From Halobacteriales archaeon QS_9_67_15 (GTDB lineage: Archaea; Halobacteriota; Halobacteria; Halobacteriales; Haloarculaceae), in NCBI GenBank assembly GCA_003023165.1, contig PXSD01000139.1, positions 1 to 17,192 of the forward strand: a stretch of DNA of 17,192 nucleotides, given 5' to 3'. Below the pieces are notes generated by a model that worked only from the letters and a program-made list of their open reading frames with translations, had not been told where the DNA came from and ran no database searches. The position numbers and the translations under genes are program-made. Of the stretch, positions 7,666-14,478 are shown in pieces. Positions within the stretch are counted from its first letter, which is position 1. Each line of letters opens with the position of its first letter.

Positions 7666-7780
7666 TGTCCCGCGCAGATCCACCGCTGGAACCGGAACCG
7701 GGAGCCGGTCGCCTCCCCTCGGTCGGTTCCGACACCGGCTCTCTCTCGAGAACTGACGCTCGCGTCCCGTTTCGTCACTG

Positions 7781-7864
7781 TATAGTAGAATTTGAAAGAC
7801 ATCGCTCGGACGACCGCATGACCACGTGCGATCGACCGTGCAAACGCTTTCAAATTCTACTATA
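7781..7864. repeat. 84 bp element with perfect 18 bp inverted ends
   Basis: TATAGTAGAATTTGAAAG (7781-7798) is matched exactly, inverted, by CTTTCAAATTCTACTATA (7847-7864), with 48 GC-rich bases between. The arms are AT-rich against the genome background. It starts and ends with TA, as expected for a miniature element whose parent duplicates a TA target (IS630/Tc1-like), but no transposase is present. It lies midway between two divergent promoters, so a large operator or a cruciform/RNA hairpin is also possible. I do not recognise the arm sequence as a named element. The rest of the 313-base gap 7635-7947 holds the two TATA boxes and the palindrome at 7887-7906, and no gene. Confidence 0.8.
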
Positions 7865-7886
7865 GCGCTCCTGCGCGGGCCGTCTG

Positions 7887-7906
7887 AATTATCCCGATCG
7901 ATAATT
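7887..7906. promoter_or_regulatory. AT-rich palindrome upstream of the transducer promoter
   Basis: AATTATC (7887-7893) and GATAATT (7900-7906) are perfect inverted 7-mers separated by CCGATC. The palindrome ends ten bases before the TTTTATGA box of the transducer gene. That position suits a dimeric activator or repressor site overlapping the BRE area. No binding protein can be named. Confidence 0.45.
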
Positions 7907-7916
7907 AGCGCCGTGG

Positions 7917-7924
7917 TTTTATGA
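7917..7924 (+). promoter_or_regulatory. TATA box for the transducer gene
   Basis: TTTTATGA ends 24 bases before ATG 7948, fitting a leaderless transcript starting at that ATG. It includes the upstream in-frame ATG at 7921, which would therefore lie inside the promoter, so 7948 is preferred. Confidence 0.55.
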
Positions 7925-7947
7925 TGGCGATCGGTCTTGAGACGGGT

Positions 7948-9897
7948 ATGTCGAAGCGTACCAGTGCTATTTCGGTACTCGACCGTCTCGCGGACCGGAT
8001 CGCCGGTGACGGCGGACCGTCCGCCCGGGACGAGTCGACCGAGACCGACGGTGGGCAAGTGGTCCCACGGGGCGGCGTCCCGCGGTCCGTGACGGACCGA
8101 TACGACCCCGACCTCGCGACCCTGGAACAGGTCTACGACGGGCCGGACCAGCTCGCGGTCGGGGACCGCCACGTCGTCGACCAGTTCGGCCTGGACCCGG
8201 ACGAGATGGCCGCGGTCGTCAGCGAGTACCGCGCGGCGGGGATCGACGTCGACGCCTTCGCCTCGACCCAGCGCGTCGTCTCGGACGCGCTCGTCGACGC
8301 CGTCTTCGAGCGACTGCGCGAGGAACTCGACGCCGACGCCCGCGACGCACTGGACACCGCCCGGACGGACCTCAGGCGGGGGATGCAGTCCGTCACCGAC
8401 AACACCGCCGCGGGCGTCGCCGCCTACGCCGAGGCCGAGACGTCCGGAGCGCCGGCCACGGACGACACCGGAGTCGAGACCGAGTCCGGCAGCGGGCTCG
8501 ACTACCACAACGTGCTCCACCGCATCGGGACGCCGCTGTTCATCCTCGACCCCGACGGGGAGATCCTGACGTGGAACGCCCAGCTCGAAGCGCTGACCGG
8601 CGTCTCCGAGGCGGACGCGAAGGAGATGGAGATGGCCAGCATGGCCTTCTACCCGGACGGACGGCGCGGCAAGACCCTCGCGGACAAGGTCATCGACGCG
8701 CCGGAACGGACCGACGAGAAGTACGACGTACCGAGGGTCGAGGACGCCTCGTTCACGCTCTATCGCGACACGAGCGTCATGCAGGACCAGCACGGGAAGG
8801 ACGTGCACATCTCCTTTTCCGCGGCGCCGATCTACGGCGACGACGGCGAACTCATCGGCGTCGTCGAGATGGTGCAGGACCGGACGGCCGACGTGATGCG
8901 CCACGAACACACCGCCGACCTGGTGACGGAACTCGGGGAGACGATGCGCGCGCTCCAGGCGGGCGACCTCGGGGCCCGCGCCGAGTTCGCGAACGAGGCG
9001 GGCCATCTCGCCGAACAGGCGTTCAACGACGGTACCCTCGACCGCGTCGGCAGCAACGCGAACGACCTCGCGGCGGCGACCGACCGGTCCGCCGAGGCTG
9101 CGGACAGAATCGAGGAACGCGTCGCGGAACAGAACGAGATCCTCGCCGAAGCGGCCGAAGACATCCAGAACGTCAGCGCCAGCATGGAGGAGATCGCGGC
9201 CACCTCGAACGAGGTCGCGACCGCGGCGAGCAGGGCCCAGGACGCCGTCGATGACGGCGCCAGCGCCAGCGAAGAGGCCCAGGCTGTCACGGACGAGCTG
9301 ACCGGGACGAGCGAGGAGCTCGTCGACAGCGTCACCGGCCTCGAGGAGCGGATGGACGAGGTCAACGATATCATCGAGATCATCGCCGACGTGGCCGAGC
9401 AGACGAACATGCTCGCGCTGAACGCGAACATCGAGGCGGCCCGCGCCGGCGAGTCCGGCGAGGGCTTCGCCGTCGTCGCCGACGAGGTGAAGACCCTCGC
9501 GACCGAGACCAGCGAGTACGCCGACCGGATCTCCGCCAACGTCGCGGAGATCCAGGCGCAGGCGACCGAGACCGTCGGGACCGTCGAGGAGTCCAACCAG
9601 CAGATTCAGCGCGCCGAGAAGAAGATCACGGACGCGCTCGACGCGCTCGACGACATCGCGGACGCCGTCGAGGAGACCACGACCGGGATCGAAGAGGTCG
9701 CCGACGCCAACGACGGCCAGGCCGACGCCATCGAAGGCGTCACCACCACTATCGAGGAGGCCCGCGAACACGCCGACGAGGCCGAGGCGGCCGCCCGACA
9801 GATCGTCGAGACCACCGAGTCCCAGACCCAGTCCGTCACCGACCTCGTCGAGAGCGTCGACCATCTCTACGGCGACGACGGCCACGGCGACCGATAG
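7948..9897 (+). CDS. Soluble methyl-accepting chemotaxis transducer (Htr), PAS-HAMP-MCP
   Basis: A 649-residue protein without any hydrophobic membrane segment, so a cytoplasmic transducer. Residues 1-50 are a polar tail and about 52-162 an all-helical domain of unclear type. About 186-312 is a PAS domain (LFILDPDGEILTWNAQLEALTGVS), about 325-375 a HAMP-like segment (ETMRALQAGDLGARAEF), and 380-640 the coiled-coil MCP signalling domain. The conserved hairpin tip, VAEQTNMLALNANIEAARAG (482-501) followed by GEGFAVVADEVKTLA, binds CheA/CheW in this family and marks it as able to control the flagellar (archaellum) motor. The glutamate pairs in the coiled coil are probable methylation sites. PAS ligand or cofactor cannot be told. 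It stands alone, divergent from acs2, with no che gene in the window. The alternative start 7921 would add nine residues. Confidence 0.92.
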   Translation: MSKRTSAISVLDRLADRIAGDGGPSARDESTETDGGQVVPRGGVPRSVTDRYDPDLATLEQVYDGPDQLAVGDRHVVDQFGLDPDEMAAVVSEYRAAGIDVDAFASTQRVVSDALVDAVFERLREELDADARDALDTARTDLRRGMQSVTDNTAAGVAAYAEAETSGAPATDDTGVETESGSGLDYHNVLHRIGTPLFILDPDGEILTWNAQLEALTGVSEADAKEMEMASMAFYPDGRRGKTLADKVIDAPERTDEKYDVPRVEDASFTLYRDTSVMQDQHGKDVHISFSAAPIYGDDGELIGVVEMVQDRTADVMRHEHTADLVTELGETMRALQAGDLGARAEFANEAGHLAEQAFNDGTLDRVGSNANDLAAATDRSAEAADRIEERVAEQNEILAEAAEDIQNVSASMEEIAATSNEVATAASRAQDAVDDGASASEEAQAVTDELTGTSEELVDSVTGLEERMDEVNDIIEIIADVAEQTNMLALNANIEAARAGESGEGFAVVADEVKTLATETSEYADRISANVAEIQAQATETVGTVEESNQQIQRAEKKITDALDALDDIADAVEETTTGIEEVADANDGQADAIEGVTTTIEEAREHADEAEAAARQIVETTESQTQSVTDLVESVDHLYGDDGHGDR

Positions 9898-9920
9898 CGT
9901 CGGGTCGACTCGCGACTCTC

Positions 9921-9936
9921 ATACGGATTATTGTAG
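9921..9936 (+). repeat. Short dispersed repeat, copy 2
   Basis: ATACGGATTATTGTAG, one mismatch from the copy at 1092-1107, lies 24 bases after the transducer stop. The flanks diverge beyond the 16 bases. The rest of the 151-base gap to the convergent thioredoxin-like gene shows nothing else convincing. Confidence 0.5.
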
Positions 9937-10048
9937 CGATTTACCGGGACGTCTCCGCGCCTTCTACTTCGTTTCGTGAACGGTCCGAACTGGCCCCAAC
10001 GGCCGGTCGACGATGAACCGTCGGAGCCGGAAACGGAGTCTCGGCGGG

Positions 10049-10726
10049 TCAGCCGTCGTAGAGTTCGGCCGCTCGCTCCGCGAGCGAGCCGGGACTCGTC
10101 CGACCGGTCACCGCGTCGAGACACTCGCCGTCCTCGAAGAAGGCGACGGCGGGCGCGGCGTTGACCTCGTTGTCGCGGCAGAACTCGGGGCACTCCTCGC
10201 CGTCGAGTCCGCCGACGGCGGTGCCGTCGGGCAGCCCCGCGAGGACCTCGTCGATCTCTTCTTTCATCGCGTCACAGGGCGCACAGCCCCGCTTCCACAC
10301 CGTGACGACTGCCCTGTCGTTGTCGCCGACGAACGCCGGCCAGCTATCGTCGTCGAGGTGCTGGACCGCTTCGGGGACAGGAGATTTAGGTCCGATCTCG
10401 ACTGCGATGCCGGCCATCTGCGTCAGTTCCTCGACGTCGTAGCCGTCGAGACGCGCGGAGATGGTCAGGTACGTCGCGAACTCCTCGCGCGTGACCTCCA
10501 GCTCCGAGACGTGTTCGGCGGCGGCCTCCGGCGACGGGAGGCCGAACTCGTCGGCGACGGCCTCGTGGAACTCCGGGTCCGCCATCGAGAGGTAGGTGTC
10601 GTAGTAGATGTGGCGGTGTTCCTCGAAGTCGTCGGTGGTCGTCAGCTCGTCCGTCTCCTCGTCGTGGTCGACGACGTCCTCCTCGACGAGCGCGTCGATG
10701 CGTGCGTCTATCGTTCGTTCGTCCAT
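10049..10726 (-). CDS. Thioredoxin-domain protein with N-terminal helical extension
   Basis: A 225-residue cytosolic protein. Residues about 1-115 are acidic and helical with no family I can name. About 135-225 is a thioredoxin fold: VVTVWKRGCAPCDAM with the redox pair C148/C151, and the cis-proline segment VNAAPAVAFF with P192. A second pair, C179 and C183 (ECPEFC), lies between them and a fifth cysteine is C202. Thioredoxins reduce disulfides in target proteins; partners are unknown. It follows livF by 14 bases and probably shares its mRNA. ATG 10726 is used; GTG 10738, six bases after a GGGGGT Shine-Dalgarno-like run, is in frame and would add four residues (VTHQ), and is a real alternative. 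Confidence 0.82.
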   Translation of the reverse strand: MDERTIDARIDALVEEDVVDHDEETDELTTTDDFEEHRHIYYDTYLSMADPEFHEAVADEFGLPSPEAAAEHVSELEVTREEFATYLTISARLDGYDVEELTQMAGIAVEIGPKSPVPEAVQHLDDDSWPAFVGDNDRAVVTVWKRGCAPCDAMKEEIDEVLAGLPDGTAVGGLDGEECPEFCRDNEVNAAPAVAFFEDGECLDAVTGRTSPGSLAERAAELYDG

Positions 10727-10740
10727 CTGGTGTGTCACGG

Positions 10741-11484
10741 TTAGACCCCCAGGTATCGGTCGCGCGTCTCCTGGTCGTCCTGTAGTTCCTCGGCCGCTCC
10801 CTCGAAGACGACGCTCCCCTGGTCGATGACGTAACATCGGTCGGCGATCTTCATCGCCGCCACGGCGTTCTGTTCGACCAGCAGGACCGTCGTCCCCTCC
10901 TCGCGGATGCGTTCGATCGCGTTCTCGACGGTCTCGATGATCTGCGGTGCGAGCCCCTCGTAGGGCTCGTCGAGCATCAGGAGGTCCGTGCTCTGTTTGA
11001 GCGCGCGGGCGATGGCGAGCATCTGTTGCTCGCCGCCGGAGAGCGTCCCTGCCAGCTGTTTCTGGCGCTCGGCGAGCCGGGGGAAGTCCTCGAAGATCTG
11101 CTCGATGGTCAACCCCTCGTGTTCGAACGCTAGGTCCCGGCCCCAGGTGTTCGAGCGGTTGCGGGCCACGTCCGCGAGGTGGAGGTTCTCCTCGACGGTG
11201 AGGTTGCCGAACACCCGCCGCTCCTCGGGGACGTGGGAGATGCCGAGCACGGAGATGTCCTCGGTCTCAATGTCCGTGATGTCCCGGCTCTTGTAGGTGA
11301 TACGACCCTCGCGGACCTCGGGCGGGCGCGCGCCCGCGATGCTCCGCAGCGTCGTCGTCTTGCCGGCTCCGTTGCGACCGAGCAGGGCGCAGATCTCCCC
11401 TTCCTCGACGCGCATCGAGACGTCGCGGAGGATGTGACTCTGCCCGTAGTAGCTGTTGACGCCGTCGATTTCGACCAGGCTCAC
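10741..11484 (-). CDS. livF: Branched-chain amino acid-type ABC transporter ATPase LivF
   Basis: A 247-residue cytoplasmic ATP-binding subunit that pairs with LivG to drive import through LivH/LivM. Walker A GRNGAGKTT (36-44), signature LSGGEQQ (148-154), Walker B LLMLDEP (168-174). The H-loop position carries glutamine (LVEQN, Q205), which is a recognised hallmark of LivF and separates it from LivG. The start is GTG 11484: it overlaps the livG stop (GTGA) and has a near-perfect GGAGGT eight bases upstream, inside livG. The reading frame is open far upstream, but only this start gives the family N-terminus (SLVEIDGVNSYYG). The thioredoxin-like gene follows. Confidence 0.93.
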   Translation of the reverse strand: MSLVEIDGVNSYYGQSHILRDVSMRVEEGEICALLGRNGAGKTTTLRSIAGARPPEVREGRITYKSRDITDIETEDISVLGISHVPEERRVFGNLTVEENLHLADVARNRSNTWGRDLAFEHEGLTIEQIFEDFPRLAERQKQLAGTLSGGEQQMLAIARALKQSTDLLMLDEPYEGLAPQIIETVENAIERIREEGTTVLLVEQNAVAAMKIADRCYVIDQGSVVFEGAAEELQDDQETRDRYLGV

Positions 11485-12242
11485 AACTCGACACCTCCCA
11501 GGTACGCCTCCTGGACGGCGGGGTCGCCCTGCACCTCGTCGGGCGTCCCCTCCGCGATGACCGACCCGCGGTTCAACACGGCGATGCGGTCCGAGACGCT
11601 GAAGACGATCTCCATGTCGTGTTCGACCAGGAGGATCGTGAGGTCCATCTCCTCCTGGAGCTCCTCGATCAGGTCGACGGTCGCTTTCGTCTCCTCGGGG
11701 GACATCCCCGCGGTCGGCTCGTCCATCAACAGCAGCGACGGTTCGCTGGCGAGGGCGATCCCGATCTCCAGTCGGCGCTTGTCGCCGTAGGGGAGGTCGG
11801 CCGCGCGCACGTCCTTCTGGTCGCGCAGCCCGACCGCTTCCAGCGTGTCGAGGGCGCGCTGCTCGACCTCCGGGTAGCTGTCGCGGTGGGTCAGGAAGTT
11901 GAACCGGAAGTCGCCGTGTTCGGCACCGAACGATGCGATCGTCGCGTTGTCTTCGACGCTGAGTTCCGGGAATATCGAGGCGGTCTGGAAGGACTTGCCG
12001 ATGCCGCGCTGGACAACCTCGTGGGGTTTTAGGTCGGTGATCGACTCGCCCTCGAAGCGGATGTCTCCCTCGGTCTCCTCCAGCATTCGGGTGATCAGGT
12101 TGATCAGCGTGGACTTGCCGGCGCCGTTGGGGCCGATGAGCGAGAGCAACTTGCCCTGTTCGATGGTGAGGTTGACGTGGTCGGTGGCGGTCAGGCCGCC
12201 GAACTCCTTGACGAGGTCGTCGGTCTCGAGGATGGCCGTCAT
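11481..12242 (-). CDS. livG: Branched-chain amino acid-type ABC transporter ATPase LivG
   Basis: A 253-residue ATPase subunit. Walker A GPNGAGKST (37-45), IGKSFQTASIFPELSVEDN with the Q-loop, the atypical LivG signature LPYGDKRRLEI, Walker B LLLMDEPTAGMSPEE and H-loop histidine in LLVEHDM. The length and the extended tail are normal for LivG. ATG 12242 overlaps the livM stop by four bases (ATGA) and is preceded by GGAGGTGA within livM, so its translation is coupled. It works as a heterodimer with LivF on the inner face of the membrane. Confidence 0.94.
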   Translation of the reverse strand: MTAILETDDLVKEFGGLTATDHVNLTIEQGKLLSLIGPNGAGKSTLINLITRMLEETEGDIRFEGESITDLKPHEVVQRGIGKSFQTASIFPELSVEDNATIASFGAEHGDFRFNFLTHRDSYPEVEQRALDTLEAVGLRDQKDVRAADLPYGDKRRLEIGIALASEPSLLLMDEPTAGMSPEETKATVDLIEELQEEMDLTILLVEHDMEIVFSVSDRIAVLNRGSVIAEGTPDEVQGDPAVQEAYLGGVEL

Positions 12243-13363
12243 CGGTCGTCACCTCCCAGGGTCTCGCCGACGCGCTCGCGGAGCCACTCGACGCGGCCCC
12301 AGATACCGTTGGGCGCCAGTACGACGACGGCGATGAACACGAGGCCGAGGATCATGTGCCAGAAGTCGCCGATCGTCGGCATCCCGCTGACGATGTTGGC
12401 GACGTACATGTAGAGGCCGGCGCCCAGCAGCGGGCCGAACAGCGACCCGACGCCGCCGAGCACGGTCATGATGACGATCTCGCCGCTGACCGTCCAGTTC
12501 AGGGTGTTCTCGATCGGGACGAACGAGCGCTGGATGACGTAGAGGCTCCCGGCGACGCCGGCGAAGGCGCCCGAGATGATAAAGGCCATCAGCTTGTAGC
12601 GCCAGACGTTGAGCCCGACGAACTCCGCACGCTGCTCGTTCTCCCGGACCGCCCGCAGGACGATCCCGTACGGCGAATTGAGGACGCGGTTGCCGACGAC
12701 CACCGCGAGCACGGTCATCAGGCCGACCAGCACGTACATCCACGTCTCGACGAGCGCATCGGGGACGAACGCGATCTCCGCCCCGAGCGGGAGGAGGCCC
12801 AGCAGCGGGCCGACCTCGACGCCGGTGAACCCGTTCTCGCCGCCGGTCAGGTTCCCCAGCGGCGACAGGGCGATGTAGTAGATCATCTGCCCGAACGCGA
12901 GCGTGAGGATGGCGAAGTAGATCCCGCCGCGGCGCAGCGAGATCCAGCCGATGACCCACGCCAGCAGGACCGCGGCGGTCGTGCCGACGAGGATCATCGC
13001 GATCGGACTGCCGGTCACGTTCGCGCTGAAGATGCCTGCGGTGTAGGCCGCGGTCCCCCAGAACATCGCGTGACCGAACGACAGCAGCCCGGTGAACCCG
13101 AGCAGCAGGTCGAAGCCGATCGCGAAGATCCCCCAGATCAGCGCGAGGATGACGAGGTTCCGGTACCAGCTGTACTGGCGCGGGATCCCGAGCAGTTCGG
13201 GGAGCACGACCAGTATGAACGGCGCCAGGAAGACTCCGACGAACGTGAGGACGGCGATAGTCGCCTCCCGTTCGCGGACCGCGAGCCACCGGTCGTACAG
13301 CGAGGGCGAGCGCTCGACGTCGCCGGACTCGGTGGCCTCGGCGGAGCCGACTTCGTCGCTCAT
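12239..13363 (-). CDS. livM: Branched-chain amino acid-type ABC transporter permease LivM
   Basis: A 374-residue integral membrane protein. A polar acidic N-terminus of about 35 residues is followed by roughly ten hydrophobic segments. Family landmarks include LLLGFTGLLSFGHAMFWGTAAY, SLRRGGIYFAILTLAFGQM, GENGFTGV and the cytoplasmic EAA-like loop around GNRVLNSPYGIVLRAVRENE and GLNVWRYKL. It forms the membrane channel together with LivH. ATG 13363 overlaps the livH stop (ATGA) and has GAGGAGGTGA directly upstream. A longer in-frame extension upstream to 13450 is rejected because it would lie wholly within livH and lacks family similarity. Confidence 0.93.
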   Translation of the reverse strand: MSDEVGSAEATESGDVERSPSLYDRWLAVREREATIAVLTFVGVFLAPFILVVLPELLGIPRQYSWYRNLVILALIWGIFAIGFDLLLGFTGLLSFGHAMFWGTAAYTAGIFSANVTGSPIAMILVGTTAAVLLAWVIGWISLRRGGIYFAILTLAFGQMIYYIALSPLGNLTGGENGFTGVEVGPLLGLLPLGAEIAFVPDALVETWMYVLVGLMTVLAVVVGNRVLNSPYGIVLRAVRENEQRAEFVGLNVWRYKLMAFIISGAFAGVAGSLYVIQRSFVPIENTLNWTVSGEIVIMTVLGGVGSLFGPLLGAGLYMYVANIVSGMPTIGDFWHMILGLVFIAVVVLAPNGIWGRVEWLRERVGETLGGDDR

Positions 13364-14349
13364 GTGCTCACCTCCTCGGAGCCGAGCAGGCCCTGCGGCC
13401 GCGTGAGCAGGACGATCACGGCGAGCACGTAGATGCCCACCTGCGCCCACGGGGTGAAGTTGACCTCGAACCCGCCGAGGCCGACGCTGCCGAGCGAGAT
13501 GAGCGTCACCTGGACCATGCCGATGAGCGTCCCGCCGAGGACGGCGCCGCGGATCGAGCCGACGCCGCCGATGACGACCGTGAGGAACGCCGGGACCAGG
13601 ATGGTCATCCCGATCTCGGGGTTGATGTTCTGCAGGGGGCCGCCGACGACGCCGGCGATGCCGGCCAGGGCGGCGCCGATGCCGAACATCACCAGGTACG
13701 GGCGCGTGATCTTGATGCCGAGCAGGCGGACCATCTCGGGGTCACGGGTACCGGCCTTGACGACCAGCCCGAAGTCGGTGTACTCGACGATGGCGTAGAC
13801 GCCGATGACGAGTATCGCCGTGATCGCGATGACCCAGATCCGCCAGACGTCGATGGTCACGCTCGAGAGCGGGACGCCGACCGGACCCGACAGGGGCAGG
13901 AGGCCGAAGGCCTCGCTGGGCGTCTCGTAGCTGTACGTCCGAGGACCGATCAGCGCGTGGATCAGCTCCTGGACGACGATAGCCAGGCCGAACGTGACGA
14001 GGATCTGGTCCGTATCGGGCCGGTCGTAGAAGGGGCGCGCGACGAACCGTTCCATCGCCAGGCCGACGACGAACACGAGCATCGGGACGATCGCGAGCGC
14101 GGCGAAAAAGCCCCAGTCGAGGCCGATCGCCGGGAAGCCCCACTCGGCGAGCCTTCCGTTCGAGATCGATATCTCCTGGGTGATCAACAGGCCGAGGTAG
14201 GCGCCGATGACGTAGAGGGCCCCGTGGGCGAAGTTGACGAACTTGAGCGTCCCGAGGATGATCGAGAGCCCGATCGCGAGCAGGACGTAGATCGCGCCGG
14301 TCTGGAGCCCGTTAACCAACAGGACGACCAGGTCTCCGAGGATGCTCAC
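13360..14349 (-). CDS. livH: Branched-chain amino acid-type ABC transporter permease LivH
   Basis: A 329-residue membrane protein with about eight hydrophobic segments. It has the LivH signature near the N-terminus (NGLQTGAIYVLLAIGLSIILG, then LKFVNFAHGALYVIGAY) and the EAA-like loop near VEYTDFGLVVKAGTRDPEMVRLLGI. It pairs with LivM. The start is GTG 14349 (GTGAGC), seven bases after GAGGTGA, and the GTGA overlaps the stop of a 24-codon ORF just upstream. This is the same arrangement as the livH/livM, livM/livG and livG/livF joints. The substrate class of such permeases includes branched-chain amino acids, urea and amides and cannot be narrowed from LivH alone. Confidence 0.93.
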   Translation of the reverse strand: MSILGDLVVLLVNGLQTGAIYVLLAIGLSIILGTLKFVNFAHGALYVIGAYLGLLITQEISISNGRLAEWGFPAIGLDWGFFAALAIVPMLVFVVGLAMERFVARPFYDRPDTDQILVTFGLAIVVQELIHALIGPRTYSYETPSEAFGLLPLSGPVGVPLSSVTIDVWRIWVIAITAILVIGVYAIVEYTDFGLVVKAGTRDPEMVRLLGIKITRPYLVMFGIGAALAGIAGVVGGPLQNINPEIGMTILVPAFLTVVIGGVGSIRGAVLGGTLIGMVQVTLISLGSVGLGGFEVNFTPWAQVGIYVLAVIVLLTRPQGLLGSEEVST

Positions 14350-14420
14350 GAGGCGGTCACCTCGCCTGGTGGCACGCCGTGGCTGTGCCGTGCCGTGTTT
14401 TGGACGTGATTGTCACTCAT
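14346..14420 (-). CDS. Candidate leaderless small ORF coupled to livH
   Basis: ATG at 14420-14418 opens a 24-codon frame (starting MSDNHVQNTARH, ending GEVTAS) with TGA at 14348-14346. The TGA overlaps the GTG start of livH as GTGA. The livH Shine-Dalgarno GAGGTGA lies in its last codons, exactly as at the three following joints of the operon. A strong TATA box ends 26 bases before the ATG, the spacing for a leaderless mRNA. The peptide has three histidines and no membrane segment; no family is recognised. It could be a real microprotein, or a leader whose translation opens livH. Peptide production is not shown, and the ORF is short enough to arise by chance, but position, coupling and promoter agree. 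Confidence 0.5.
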   Translation of the reverse strand: MSDNHVQNTARHSHGVPPGEVTAS

Positions 14421-14445
14421 TCTGTGTAGAGAATCCGGGAATCAT

Positions 14446-14455
14446 GTATATAATT
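14446..14455 (-). promoter_or_regulatory. TATA box between livK and livH
   Basis: AATTATATAC on the minus strand, in an otherwise GC-rich region, lies 24-33 bases after the livK stop. It would start transcription at about 14420, so livHMGF-trx can be transcribed separately from livK. Read-through from livK is also possible since no strong terminator is seen in the gap. Confidence 0.6.
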
Positions 14456-14478
14456 GTAGGGCCTAGTCGACCCGGTCG

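Noticed and set aside
7634..7853. N-terminal extension of acs2 to an ATG at 7853
   Set aside because: It would cross the TATA box and the 84 bp inverted element, and the extra residues resemble no acetyl-CoA synthetase.
7921..7947. Upstream in-frame start of the transducer at 7921
   Set aside because: It lies inside the TTTTATGA box; ATG 7948 has the correct promoter spacing. Not fully excluded.
7627..9885. 752-codon minus-strand open frame opposite the transducer
   Set aside because: The leucine/glycine/valine repeats are the reverse reading of coiled-coil codons of the transducer.
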